Source: Isoperla grammatica
Lineage: Eukaryota > Arthropoda > Insecta > Plecoptera > Perlodidae
Direction: 5' to 3'
Assembly: GCA_945910005.1 (NCBI GenBank)
Contig: OX246749.1
Span: 27,956,260 to 28,020,259 of the forward strand
Length of the DNA: 64,000 bases
The position numbers and the translations under genes are program-made. The notes beneath the pieces were generated by a model. It saw nothing but the letters and a program-made list of their open reading frames with translations, was not told the DNA's origin and searched no databases. This document shows positions 23,942-34,299 of the stretch, one piece after another (position 1 is the stretch's first letter; the number at the start of each line of letters is the position of its first letter).

Positions 23942-25264
23942 ATGGATAATAATACCAAAAAAACAAAAGGCAGTACAACCAAAAGGAAAAAGGAGGTGTA
24001 ATCTGATGATGAGGCGCAAGGGGAAACCATCCACAGCAGTGTGGATGTAGTTCCCCTGTATTTAGTTGCGAAATCGAGCGATGACAAGAAGAAATTTACA
24101 AACGTTAATCCGTTGTTAATTCGAAAATCGTTAGAAGAAGCATTGGGGGTTGTTTCCTCCACGAAAAAGTTGCGCGATGGTACTTTGCTCGTCCATTGTG
24201 CAACTGAAAAACAAGCAAAGAAATTGTTGGGGAAAACATGTCTATGTTCTCTCCCAATAACTGTTCAAGGGCACCGTTCTTTGAACGTGTGCAAAGGAGT
24301 TGTCTCTTGCTTTGATCTCTTAAACTCAACTGTTGAGGAGATCAAAGAGGCTTTAGTAAGCTATAAAGTGGTTGACGTAACAAGGATCTTGAGTAGAAAA
24401 AATGGAGCTTTGTCTTCCACACCAGCTTTAATTATATCTTTTGCATTGCCTGCTCTACCGGCAGACATAAAAATTGCCTATTACAATCTCAAAGTTCGGC
24501 CATATATACCAAATCCGATGCGCTGTTTTCGGTGCCAGTTGTTTGGCCATCCACAGTCTCGTTGCAATAAGAACGAAGTATGTCCAGACTGTGATTTGCC
24601 AGCACACGAGTCCCCATGTGTGGGGGAAATGTGCTGTGTAAATTGCAAGGGAAAGCACTCGGCTCACTCTCGTCAATGCCCAATGTGGAAACGAGAGCAG
24701 GCGATAATAGAACTATCAGTTATTTCGAAAATGTCGCCAGCGGAAGCTAGACGACAGATAGGAACGGCAACCCCCGTAACACCGGGACTTTCTTTTTCAT
24801 CCGCAGTCATGAGCAGTCCATGTTCTCAACGAGAGACTGAACTGCTTAATGATAATAGAGCTTTAAAAGCGTCTGTGCAAAATTTAACTGCTACTGTGGC
24901 ACAACAAGCCACACAAATTCAAGACCTCACAAAGCAATTGAGTGAGCTGATTTCCTTGTTGAGGAAGCCAACGCCTCCATTGGTTCCGTCAGTGGTGGTG
25001 GATGGTGATGTGCCCCCGGTGGCTTCCATCGTGTCCTCAAAAGCAACTCCAACACCTCAAAAAACCCATGTCAGTAGTACAAAACCAACTCCTTTGCTTT
25101 CAAATAATAAAAAAGCATTGAAAATCAACAGGGTGTCGATCCCTGTTGATCATCCATCAACGGCTCATGTAACCAACGACTTGGTGACAGACGAGTTGAT
25201 GGATGAAAATCCGTTTATGCTCCTCCGGGAGCATTCTAAAAACAATAAATTCCACAAAACCTAA
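23942..25264 (+). pseudogene. ORF1 (nucleic-acid-binding Gag-like) of the I-like LINE, one stop
   Basis: The ATG at 23942 opens MDNNTKKTKG and the frame meets a TAA at 23999-24001, then continues without a break to 25264 (about 420 codons after the stop). The body has a region typical of LINE ORF1 and three zinc-knuckle-like Cys/His clusters around CFRCQLFGH, CPDCDLPAHESPC and CCVNCKGKHSAHSRQC. A Gln/Thr-rich helical stretch follows. These knuckles bind the element's RNA. The single stop after codon 19 is the only lesion I find; a downstream start in the same frame could still give most of the protein. ORF2 begins 52 bases later in the same transcript. Confidence 0.85.
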
Positions 25265-25316
25265 CAGTTGATGTTATGGTAGACTGCCCCTCCAAACTCG
25301 CATAAATCACAAAATA

Positions 25317-28300
25317 ATGGCAACATTTATTTCATGGAACTGTCGTGGTTTCTATAGAAACCGAGAACAACCCCAACTGTTACTTCATGACAAACATCCC
25401 CTTATTGTTTTCTTGCAAGAAACGTTTTTCAAACCTAGCGATCAACCAAAAATTAAAGGTTATTCGTTATATAGGAAGGATTTTACTGAAGGTGATCGTG
25501 CACGGGGTGGTGTTGCCATTTTGGTGCACGACTCTGTGTACGCCACCAGTATCAACGTTACGTCTCGACTTCAGGTCGTTGCTGTCTCAGCGTATATCCC
25601 AAATCCCACCACCTTTTGTTGTATTTACATTCCACCCGCATTCGCTGTTACTAGGCACGATCTGGAGACAGTTTTCAACCAACTTCAGGGACCTATGATC
25701 TTGGCAGGTGATCTAAATGCTCACCATGTTGACTGGGGTTCATCGGTTTCTGATCCACGAGGTTGTATTGTCACGGATTTCATACAGCACAACGACATTT
25801 CCCTCTTAAACACGGGCCAGATGACCCATTTTACCTCCCATTCTGGTAATTTTTCTGCCATTGATCTTGTTATGTGTACGCCATTACTGTGGCTTGATCT
25901 TGAGCTCGATGTGTTGGATGATCTGCACGGAAGTGATCACTTTCCGATGCAAATTACATTATTAACTTATGTCTCACCGTACCACCCGGGGCAGGGTTGG
26001 AGATTGGCGCAGGCCGATTGGGGAAAGTTCCAGGAACTAAGTGAGGAAGCCTTGTTAAAGGTAGACTTTACTTGTTCTCGTGACCCCAACGTACTTGTCA
26101 GTGAAGTCAGCAGATGTATGCTTGACGCAGCATCTGCCAGTATACCCGTGACTAGCTGTAGGCCACGTCGACATCCTGTCCCGTGGTGGAACAAGCAATG
26201 CGAAGTTGCAATTAAAGCCAAAAAAGCGGCATTCAAGCGCTTTAACATCTATCCGACGGCATGTAATTTGGAAATATTTCGACGCAAGAGAGCTTAGGCG
26301 AAATACATTGTAAAGCATAGTAAAAGGCGTTCCTGGAGAGACTATGTGTCTACGATCAACCATTGTACTTCTTCCACCACTGTATGGAAGAAGATCAAGG
26401 CGATAGCGGGCCGTCAAGTGAATACCATCCCCGCCATTCGGGATAATGGCCAGCTTGTCACCACTCCATCGGATGTGGCATCGGTGCTAGGCACTCACTT
26501 TGCATCTGTCAGTAGTAATTCCCGGTACGATGTGGATTTTCTCAATCGAAAGAAACGGCGTGAGTCGACGAAACTGAATTTTCGTTCGGAAAACACAGAA
26601 CCGTATAATCGAGCCTTCACATTGTGGGAGCTCCGATCAGCCGTAAAGTGTCTCCGACCCACGTCTATGGGTGGGGACAGGCTGCACAACGATATGTTTG
26701 TTCACTTGACGGACTCGTCGCTAGAGGTTGTTTTATTGTTTTTTAATTTTTTATGGTTGTCTGACACTTTCCCTGATGAATGGCGTAGTGCCATTTTGAT
26801 TCCGCTCCTTAAGCCTGGTAAAGACAAATCCATGCCAGTATCGTATCGACCCATCTCTTTAACTAGTTGCTTTTGTAAATTATTTGAGAAGATGATAAAC
26901 AAACGTCTCATGTGGGTCCTTGAAACACGCGGATTGTTGGCGAACGTCCAGTGTGGCTTTCGTCAGCGTCGCAGTACCATCGACCACTTGGTGCGTTTGG
27001 AAACTTTCATACAGAAAGGATTCGTGGCAAAGCAACACGTCGTAGGTGTTCTCTTTGACATTGAAAAGGCTTACGACACCACTTGGCGTTATGCCATAAT
27101 GCAACAACTTCACACGTGGGGCTTCCGAGGGCATATGCCCAAGTTTTTCGAGAATTTCTTAAAAGACAGGCATTTCAAAGTGCGGGTTAACAACGTGCTT
27201 TCTGCTCCCTTTGATTTGCAAACGGGTATGCCGCAGGGTTCTGTCCTCTCGGTATCCTTGTTTGCAATAGGTATCAATAGCGTTATTGCATGCATACCAA
27301 AAGCATTAATGTCGTGTTTATTTGTTGATGACCTTGGGGTTTTCTACAGATCTGTGAATCTCTCGATTGCAGAACGACAAGTGCAAAAAGGTTTAAATAA
27401 TATCAGTGAATGGGCTCGAGCTCGGGGAACTAGATTCTCTCCCGAAAAGACCCAGTGCATTCGCTTTTGTTGCCTTCGAGGACTTCATAATGATCCAAAA
27501 CTGACCTTCAACGATGTTGAGCTTCAGTTCAGGCCCCATGTCCGTCTTCTCGGTATGGAGCTTGACTTGAAGCTCAACTGGCATCATCATATTGTCCAAT
27601 TGAGAAAACGTTGCATGTTAGCCCTCAACATTTTAAAAGTTCTGAGCAACACTAAATGGGGTGCAGATCGCACCTGTCTGCTACGCGTGTATGGAGCGTT
27701 AATTAAATCAAAAATGGATTACGGCTGTTTTGTATACTCTTCCGCTCGTGATACGACTCTTAAATTGCTCGATACCGTCCATCATAGTAGCCTTCGCCTT
27801 GCGCTAGGCGCATTTCGAACAAGCCCCGTCGTAAGCCTCTATGCTGAAGCAGGAGAGTCCTCTTTGGCAGAGCGACGAAACTACTTGATGGGCGCGTACG
27901 TAATGAAGATCAGAGCAATACCAAATCATCCATCACATCAGGTTCTTTTTACCGACAAGTTTGTCAGACATTTTGATAGTAAACCGTTGGCTACATTACC
28001 AACGGGCTTGCGTGTTTTACATTTATTTACATTTTTAGAATTTGATATGCCAAATCTTTTCAACTCGGTTTTTGGTACTAATCCACCTTGGATTATACCG
28101 GAACCGGTTATGAGATTTGATCTTTGTCGTTTTGATAAATTTTCTACTTCGGATTTAAAATTCAAAATTCCCTTTCCGGAAATTTGCCACGAACACCGTG
28201 GGATTACTTTGGTGTTCACAGATGGCTCCAAAATTGACAACAAGGTAGGATGTAGCTTTTATTGCTCCGCCTTAACTGAACAATTCAGGTTACACGACAT

Positions 28301-29020
28301 GTGTTCAGTTTTCACCGCAGAGTTGGTCGCCATTCGTGAAGCTCTGAAATATATATCACGTTCTCCAAAGGGTAAGTTTTTAATTTGTTCGGATAGCATG
28401 AGTGGACTTCACGCAATTTGTGTCATGTATTCCGTCCATCACTTGGTCCAAGACATTCAGTTTTATCTGGAGAAACTTAATTCGAGGAATTATACTATCG
28501 AATTTTGCTGGGTACCTGGACACGTGGGAATCGAAGGAAACGAATTGGCTGATCAGGCTGCAAAGGCAGCCTGTCAACATCGCCATGTTGACTTCGATAT
28601 CGTCCCTGTTCCAGATGTCAAGAGTACGTTGAAACAAGTCATTTTAGATAAACGACAAGCTGCTTGGGACCAAGTGCAACTGAACAAGTTGCACAGTGTG
28701 ATGCCTAAATTAATCAATAAAGTTCGGCCTCCATCTTCTCGTGTCTTTCTCGCCGGGAAGAGGTTGTGTTGGCACGGGTTCGCATTGGCCACACTCGTTT
28801 GACTCATGGCTATCTCCTCACTAGAGAAAAAGTTGTCCCAAAATGTGACACTTGTGACGTCACTCTGACTGTACGTCACATATTGTCAGAATGTACCAAA
28901 CATGATGTGTTGAAAACACAATTAAAGCTTTCCCCGTTGTATGAAGAACTTTTATCATACGAGAATTGTGATAAACTTTTAAAATTTCTTGTCCGCACAC
29001 AGTTTTTCCAACAATTTTAA
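25317..29020 (+). pseudogene. ORF2 (endonuclease, reverse transcriptase, RNase H) of the I-like LINE
   Basis: The reading order is APE-type endonuclease (WNCRG at the start, GDLNAHH about residue 136, SDHFPM about 212), reverse transcriptase (SYRPISL, TGMPQGSVLS, FVDDLGVF catalytic box), RNase H (FTDGSK, ELVAIREAL, CSDSMS, ELADQAAK) and a C-terminal Cys-His motif (CDTC...HILSEC). An in-frame TAG at 26295-26297 splits it between endonuclease and RT, with the same frame resuming at once. Near 28745-28765 a single-base indel shifts the frame, and the tail to 29020 is read in the new frame. Everything else looks intact, so the copy is young but dead unless the stop is an assembly error. Confidence 0.9.
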
Positions 29021-29724
29021 AAAATACATTTACAACCAATATTAAACATAAAATAATATAAATTAAATTCATATACAATTAAAACATAATTACTATTTTC
29101 ATAATTACTTAATTACTTAGCTTGCAAAACACCATCTTGGTGGCGCAAAATGACCTAACTGGTTGAAGCGCCCTTAAACCCAATAAATTCAAATTCAAAT
29201 TCCATGTGCAGAAAAAATCTTTTTTTTTTTTTTATATATATACACCACCACTCGCCATCATTATGACAACCCTATATGACATGACAACACAATAACATGA
29301 CCTATTCGACAACACTATGTGACATCACTCTGACATGACAACAATAACATGACCTACACGATAACACTATGTACCATAGGACATCACTCTGACATGATAA
29401 CAATAACATGACCTACTACAAGACACCCTTATAGGCCTTTAACAACACTCTTTATGACCACACTAGACATCCCTATATAACCACATTTTTTTTTAAATTT
29501 ATGCTGACAACCCTATGTCAACCCTATGTACCCCCCATGATTTTTTTATTTTTAGCACAATTTGAAATTCCTTGCCTAAAAATGAAAAAAAAACATACCT
29601 ACGTCAATTACTTAAAAGAAAAAACTCACATGTTCCCTATTTTCCAAATGATTACCAGTACAATTCCCAAATTCTTATGAATGTAAACCCAAAATTTACT
29701 TCGTCGATTTTTTTTTTTTTTTTT

Positions 29725-30657
29725 TTACCATACCCTTACTATTGTTTCAAAAGTTACACCTCTAAACTTACTCCAGTCTCTTCCTTCAATCATCCATTCT
29801 TTCTCATAACAAACCCAGTCCCTCTCATTATTGTCCCAATCATCTTTCTGCCCCACAGTCAAAGCATTACTTTCCTCATCAACCACGGCATCCTCGTACT
29901 CCTCATCCATCTCCACATCTTTATCAACCACTTCATCTCCTTGTCGCTCTGCAATAACCACATCTTTCTTATCAACCACCATATCACCTTGCTCCCCAAC
30001 TATCTCCACATCTTCCTTATCAACAACCTTGTCTCCTTGCTTCTCAACTATCTCCACATCTTTCTTATTATCCAACCAGCCTCCTTGCTTGTCCACATCT
30101 GTATCCTTATCTTCTTTATCATCCATCCAATCCTCTTGCTCCACAACAATCTCTTTCACAACATCTATTTTTCTTCTTCCTACCCTTCCTACGCTTCTTA
30201 AATCTTCTTCTTCTTTTACGTCTCCTAGATCTCTTGCATCTCCTACCTCCAACTGCTTTCCCAAAAATATCATCTTCATTTCCGCGGTCATGTCTCCCAT
30301 CATCTTCTCCATATCCACCTGCTTAACCATATCCCTCTTCAATTCAGCCGAATCCCTCTTTAATTCCTCCAAAGCCCAGGCTTGTTCATCCTGTCCTTCC
30401 TTCAAAGCCCTAGCTTGTTCATCCTGTCTTTTCTTCATTTCTTCCAAAGCCCTAGCTTGTACATGCTGCCCTTTCTTCAAAGCCCTAGCTTGTTCATCCT
30501 GTCCTTTCTTCAAATCCCTAGCTTGTTCATCCTGCCCTTTCTTCATCTCTTTCATTAAACTCTTAAACATACTCTTGATATCACCACCCTCATTTGGACT
30601 CTCCATGATCACCTCCTCAGACTCACTCCCTTCAATATTATCCAATTCCATCTCCAT
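29725..30657 (-). CDS. gag-like acidic coiled-coil protein of LTR element 1
   Basis: An open frame of 310 codons starting about 215 bases after the primer-binding site in element orientation. This is the place and spacing of gag in an LTR retrotransposon. The N-terminus is acidic. Residues about 30-115 are a run of near-repeats around KKGQDEQARAL, predicted to be helical and coiled. The second half is rich in Asp, Glu, Lys and Val with DKED-type repeats. I see no Cys-His zinc knuckle and no protease motif, and the frame ends before any polymerase. The plus-strand open frames over the same bases are shadows caused by its low-complexity codons. Assignment to gag rests on position and composition, not on a recognised domain. 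Confidence 0.6.
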   Translation of the reverse strand: MEMELDNIEGSESEEVIMESPNEGGDIKSMFKSLMKEMKKGQDEQARDLKKGQDEQARALKKGQHVQARALEEMKKRQDEQARALKEGQDEQAWALEELKRDSAELKRDMVKQVDMEKMMGDMTAEMKMIFLGKQLEVGDARDLGDVKEEEDLRSVGRVGRRKIDVVKEIVVEQEDWMDDKEDKDTDVDKQGGWLDNKKDVEIVEKQGDKVVDKEDVEIVGEQGDMVVDKKDVVIAERQGDEVVDKDVEMDEEYEDAVVDEESNALTVGQKDDWDNNERDWVCYEKEWMIEGRDWSKFRGVTFETIVRVW

Positions 30658-30892
30658 TCTTATACCCTAGACCCCTAGACTTTCCACTGCCTCACGACCC
30701 TACACATCCCTATTCCAATCATACATTCACACAATCCTACACTTCGGACAAACACGAATCTAATCTTTACTGATTTACTAAAATTTTGTAACAGCTTCCC
30801 TGAACAACTCTCTGGTATAATAACCTATGGACAGAGCTCCTAACCCTCTCGGTCGTGGTAATTGATCATGCCCCTCAAGTTGGGCGCCAAAT

Positions 30893-31330
30893 TGTCACAC
30901 TAACCCTAGCCCAGTCTCGGGTAGACATTAATATTTTACTAAAAATCTAGCTCAGTATATCGGCAGCACTTACCCTTCGATGTCTTGATGCTCCACGCTA
31001 ACGAAGACTGCCGCATTCGAAGAGAGTACTCCCTTCGACTTCGATCAGCCTTCGTTCGTATCACAGAAAACAGTCCTCTCTTAACCAACTTTCAATGCCA
31101 ACTGAGCTCCCACGACTATTTCCTTTAATATCTCAGCTCAATACACAGCTCACAGACACAAAAACTGACTAACACCACTCTCTTTCGACCACGGAGGCCA
31201 GAACTTCTAAATTTGTTATTCTTCCATAAAACATAGCAACCTCACAACAATCTTAAAAAGAACAAATTTAAATCATTCATTTTTCTAAGCTTCTTTAATA
31301 ATCACGACACTGCCTTCTATAGATGCCACA
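30893..31330 (-). repeat. 5' LTR of LTR element 1
   Basis: 438 bases. In element orientation it is followed by the primer-binding site at 30889-30871. The outer flank CCAT matches the other side. Promoter elements were not resolved. Confidence 0.92.
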
Positions 31331-31334
31331 CCAT

Positions 31335-32084
31335 CTTCTTCTTCTTCTTCTTTTCAAATGCACGCATTTTTGGCTTACTGGGCCATCATGCATTTTCTGG
31401 TTTTCCTTTCCATCTGCTCACCAATTTCAATCGTTTGGCTGGTTCCCATGCTCTTACGTCGGGCGTTGGCCAATCGTAGCCATTTATGTCAACGTTTGCC
31501 CCGCGGCATAGCATCCCTGCTTCCAATGCAGAAGGTCCCGGGTTCAAATCCCGCTTAAGGCAAAACATTTTTAATTTCTAATATGGATTCCATTTCATCA
31601 CTTCTTGGCTTAGGAATAAATAAACTGTGACTTTGGAGCCGTCCTAGCAACGAAGTACTCAATAAATTCAAAGTTGTTCTGAATCGGCCTTGTTGATTCT
31701 GGCATCTGTCTGCAGGTGTTCGCACTGTCCAATCACTGATTCATATGTTTCATATTTGAAATGTCGGTCTTTGATTCGTTCTCGCTCACTCGTTGATGGT
31801 GTTCGGAGCCTACAGGGTTGGTTTAGTCGCTTCAAATTAAAGTCCCCCACTGAAAATCAGTCTTGTTGGTGAGTGGGATGACTCTATAAATACGGATTTA
31901 TCTATTTGAATTTTTTGCTATTGTTTTTACACCATGCATAAACTGCTTGCAGTGATAGGTGGTCAGGTATGGTACACCTTCCCCCTGCCTTTATTCACTG
32001 CACACACTTTTTTAATCTTCTTGCCTCTCTTTGCTGCCACTCATACATCTTGTATATGACATTTACCTGTTATATAGAAGCTGA
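31335..32084. other. intron sequence with TTC run and tRNA-like stretch
   Basis: Begins with a CTT/TTC repeat (31333-31352). Contains the tRNA-like segment annotated separately. The rest shows no recognisable gene. Confidence 0.4.
31494..31567 (+). tRNA. tRNA-like pseudogene or SINE head
   Basis: A clear RNA polymerase III B-box, GGTTCAAATCC, lies at 31541-31551 in a T-arm (CCGGG TTCAAAT CCCGC). An anticodon-arm-like stretch CCTGC TTCCAAT GCAGA precedes it. The A-box is weak (GGCATAGCATCC) and the acceptor ends pair only loosely (GTTTGCC with GGCAAAAC). Not a functional tRNA by eye: mismatches in both arms and no good D-arm. More likely a tRNA-derived SINE fragment. Confidence 0.35.
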
Positions 32085-32690
32085 AATAGGGTTAATTGTA
32101 GTTTTTTTTTTTTTTTTACTTCACTCGGAGGTTATCGATATTAAAACCCACGTTTTGGCAGCTTTCGTTTGATATTCATAATGGATATATTCGAATAAGT
32201 TATGTATTTCTTTTAAACATCGGTAATTAATCATGTTGGTTTATCATATGAATATTATTTTTATTTCGGTAAAGTTTTTACGCTAGTTAAATATGTTATT
32301 ATTTATGTATTTACTACTATCAACCATATATTTCATTATACCAATTTTACACGGGAACCATGTTATTAACAATGTTACTATAATAATATTAATCATTTGA
32401 TGACAACCGAAATATCAATATAAAGGTTTCTATTTTGTTCTTATTATAAAAGGAGTTGTTTAATGTTTTTTATATACAAAATGAGAAAAATCTTTGATAA
32501 TAACGATTATATGAGCATTAATTGGTTTAAGCATTTTAATTCATTACGTTAATTAGGGGGGTCGGACGGCGGTAAACTTTTTTTGGTATATGTAAGTACA
32601 CATAGCAAACAACTTCTGATAAAAAGAAATTCTGTACCAATTAATTTTGGGTAAAATTGCTATTTTACCGTGGTAATTTTGTTGGGCGGC
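32085..32690 (+). mobile_element. solo long terminal repeat arm of a DNA transposon
   Basis: This 600-bp segment matches the right arm of the long-TIR transposon at 51330-51880 (shared GGGGGGTCGGACGGCGGTAAAC, TGTACCAATTAATT, ATTATACCAATT). It ends in GGTAAAATTGCTATTTTACC, an imperfect palindrome also found inverted at the other element's left end (48320-48342). No partner arm is seen nearby. It ends about 5-10 bases before the ABCA exon c acceptor, so element sequence seems to supply the intron's 3' end. Confidence 0.8.
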
Positions 32691-32695
32691 TCTAG

Positions 32696-33108
32696 GCGAG
32701 GGGTTCAAAATGACCATGATCGTTCACCCGAACGCCAACACGAACAAGATCACCAGGGTCGTCCAGGGTTCAGTGTCGGGTGCCAACCTCAAGACCCAGG
32801 AGGGCGCCCAACTCACGTACGTCCTACCGGCGTCCAACAAGCGACAGTTTGCCGGCATGTTCGACGGACTCCAGCAGAGGAAGGAGGATCTGGGCATCAT
32901 CTCGATGGGCGTGTCTGCCGCCACGATGGACGACGTGTTCGTGGCGGTCGGCCAATCACCGGACGAGCGCGCCCCCAAGGACGTCCCACCGCCCCCACCT
33001 AACCAAGGCCGCGTCACCGGACCACGGTTGCTGTGGCAACAGTTTGCAGCGCTACTAAAGAAGAAGTTCTTGTACACGTTCAGAAAATGGAAGCCTATTG
33101 TATTCATG
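32696..33108 (+). CDS. ABCA-type transporter, exon c: post-NBD1 regulatory segment
   Basis: About 137 residues. It starts EGFKMTMIVHPN, completing YG from exon b to give the family's G-x-G-F/Y turn after the FLKNK motif. The middle (LTYVLPASNKRQFAGMF, then LGIISMGVSAATMDDVFVAVG) is the conserved ABCA segment following NBD1, ending with the VSxTTxxxVF-type motif. A Pro-rich linker (DVPPPPPNQG) leads to LLWQQFAALLKKKFLYTFRKWKPIVFM, the amphipathic entry to the next membrane helix. The acceptor is CTCTAG at 32695, chosen because it gives two bases that complete the split Gly codon. The donor is GTGAGA at 33109, phase 0. Confidence 0.93.
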
Positions 33109-34299
33109 GTGAGACAACCCCTATATCGTACGATGACAGGTACAACGGGGCGGGTGTAATATCTTGTATTCACCACGGTACCGCCAAGCACAATCGCTTT
33201 CACCTTTTCTTTTCTTGATGGTAGTTTTCGTCTTACACGAAACTTAATACCGAGACTATACGACGGGGCTCGTTTTCTACGATTGGCATTAAATAGACAC
33301 GTGCACTTCGAAAACTAACAGTTTAACAACCTGCCGTAAAGTTTTCATTAGACGGCAACTGGTCTTGCCACACAGGAGCCTCATTCCTGTAAATTTGTTA
33401 AGTCTCCTTAAGCTCTCGCTAACCCTATATTGAAATGATCCAAGGGTTAACTCCTACCAAGGCTTTTTCTGCATAATACGGAGACAACTATGACCCTCTC
33501 CGAGGGTTAAGAAGAGTTAGGTCAACAATACTTTGAAAGGCCGCAATTTTTTCAGTTGCCCATGTGTATGGTTTAACTAATGCCACATTCAATTCTTTAT
33601 TGGCGATATCCTATTTGAGGGATACGGGTGTTTATTGAAGTTTATAAAGAGGAGGAGAGAACTGGGGGGAAAGTAGAGGAAGTACGATTGTGGGAAGATA
33701 GAAAGAGGTTGAAAAATTTGACCCAAGCTGAACCCTCCCAGAAGCAGAAAACGGTGATGGATAATGATGATAATTAACAATTTTGTGTATTCATAGTACA
33801 TTATGTAGCTCCTATATATGTAAATATGTATTTCATTAAGTACCTTGTCGACGTTTTGAGTTTATTGGAGTATTTTTGTTTGTTGTTGTTTTTATTTTGT
33901 CTCGTTATTTCAACAATGATCTTCCTTCGACCGGCGTCTCAATTGTTAACTCCTGATTGGATATTGACTTTAAAGCCTGATTCACACACTTTGCTAAACA
34001 TTATGGCTGGGAGTTCAACGTACAGAAATGCGTGTAAGCGTTCACACGACACGACATCGCTAACGACTAGCGCTTTATCTAAGAATAATAAACTAACTTT
34101 TAACTTCCAGCCATATCGTTGTCCAGATTCTGGTCCATCCAATCAGAAGCTAGGATGTCTTTTTGCGAAAACTAACATAGAAAAAAACTTCTAATGTCAT
34201 ATAAGCTAAAGTTTTATTAATTTTATAATTATTATTATTAATAAGATAGGCCTTCCCGTAAGCCAATTCTTTTCTTGAAGATCATCGGTATTCTAGTTC
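33109..34299. other. intron sequence; possible MITE at about 33949-34152
   Basis: No exon seen. CTGATTGGAT...TATGGCTGGGAGTT (33949-34018) has a loose inverted partner AACTTCCAGCCATA...ATCCAATCAG (34098-34149), suggesting a small degenerate inverted-repeat element. The rest is AT-rich with no recognisable feature. Confidence 0.4.

Larger units (their letters stand above)
12468..29201 (+). mobile_element. I-like non-LTR retrotransposon (LINE), full length but split
   Basis: A 12-bp exact target-site duplication, CCATGTGCAGAA, flanks it at 12456-12467 and 29202-29213. Its 5' leader starts at 12468 (CTGCTACCTTATCGTGGTGG region) and is broken by a hAT MITE at 12665 and a Jockey LINE at 13581; it resumes at about 23685. 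ORF1 and ORF2 follow, and the 3' end is a short AAATTC tandem tail with no long poly-A. Removing the insertions leaves about 5.7 kb, a normal size for I-clade LINEs with an RNase H domain. Single in-frame stops and one frameshift make this copy defective. Confidence 0.88.
11792..31330 (-). mobile_element. LTR retrotransposon 1 (outermost shell of the nest)
   Basis: Two direct 438-bp repeats (11792-12229 and 30893-31330), each starting TGTCACAC and ending GCCACA on +, are flanked on the outside by CCAT at 11788-11791 and 31331-31334, a 4-bp target-site duplication. On the minus strand the upstream LTR is followed after two bases by a primer-binding site TGGCGCCCAACTTGAGGGG (30889 down to 30871). 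A purine run (plus strand ACCCCCCTATTTCCC, 12232-12246) abuts the other LTR. Own internal sequence is only about 1.9 kb (12230-12467 and 29214-30892) with one gag-like gene and no pol, so it is non-autonomous. I count six LTR mismatches in 438 bases. Everything between 12468 and 29201 is later insertion. Confidence 0.9.

Noticed and set aside
29572..30670. Plus-strand frames of 209 and 279 codons (Ser/Pro/Leu-rich)
   Set aside because: Antisense of the gag-like frame of LTR element 1, caused by its biased codons; the minus frame has the right place after the primer-binding site.
31386..31568. 60-codon minus frame RDLNPGPSALEAGMLCR
   Set aside because: This is the translated antisense of the tRNA-like B-box segment.
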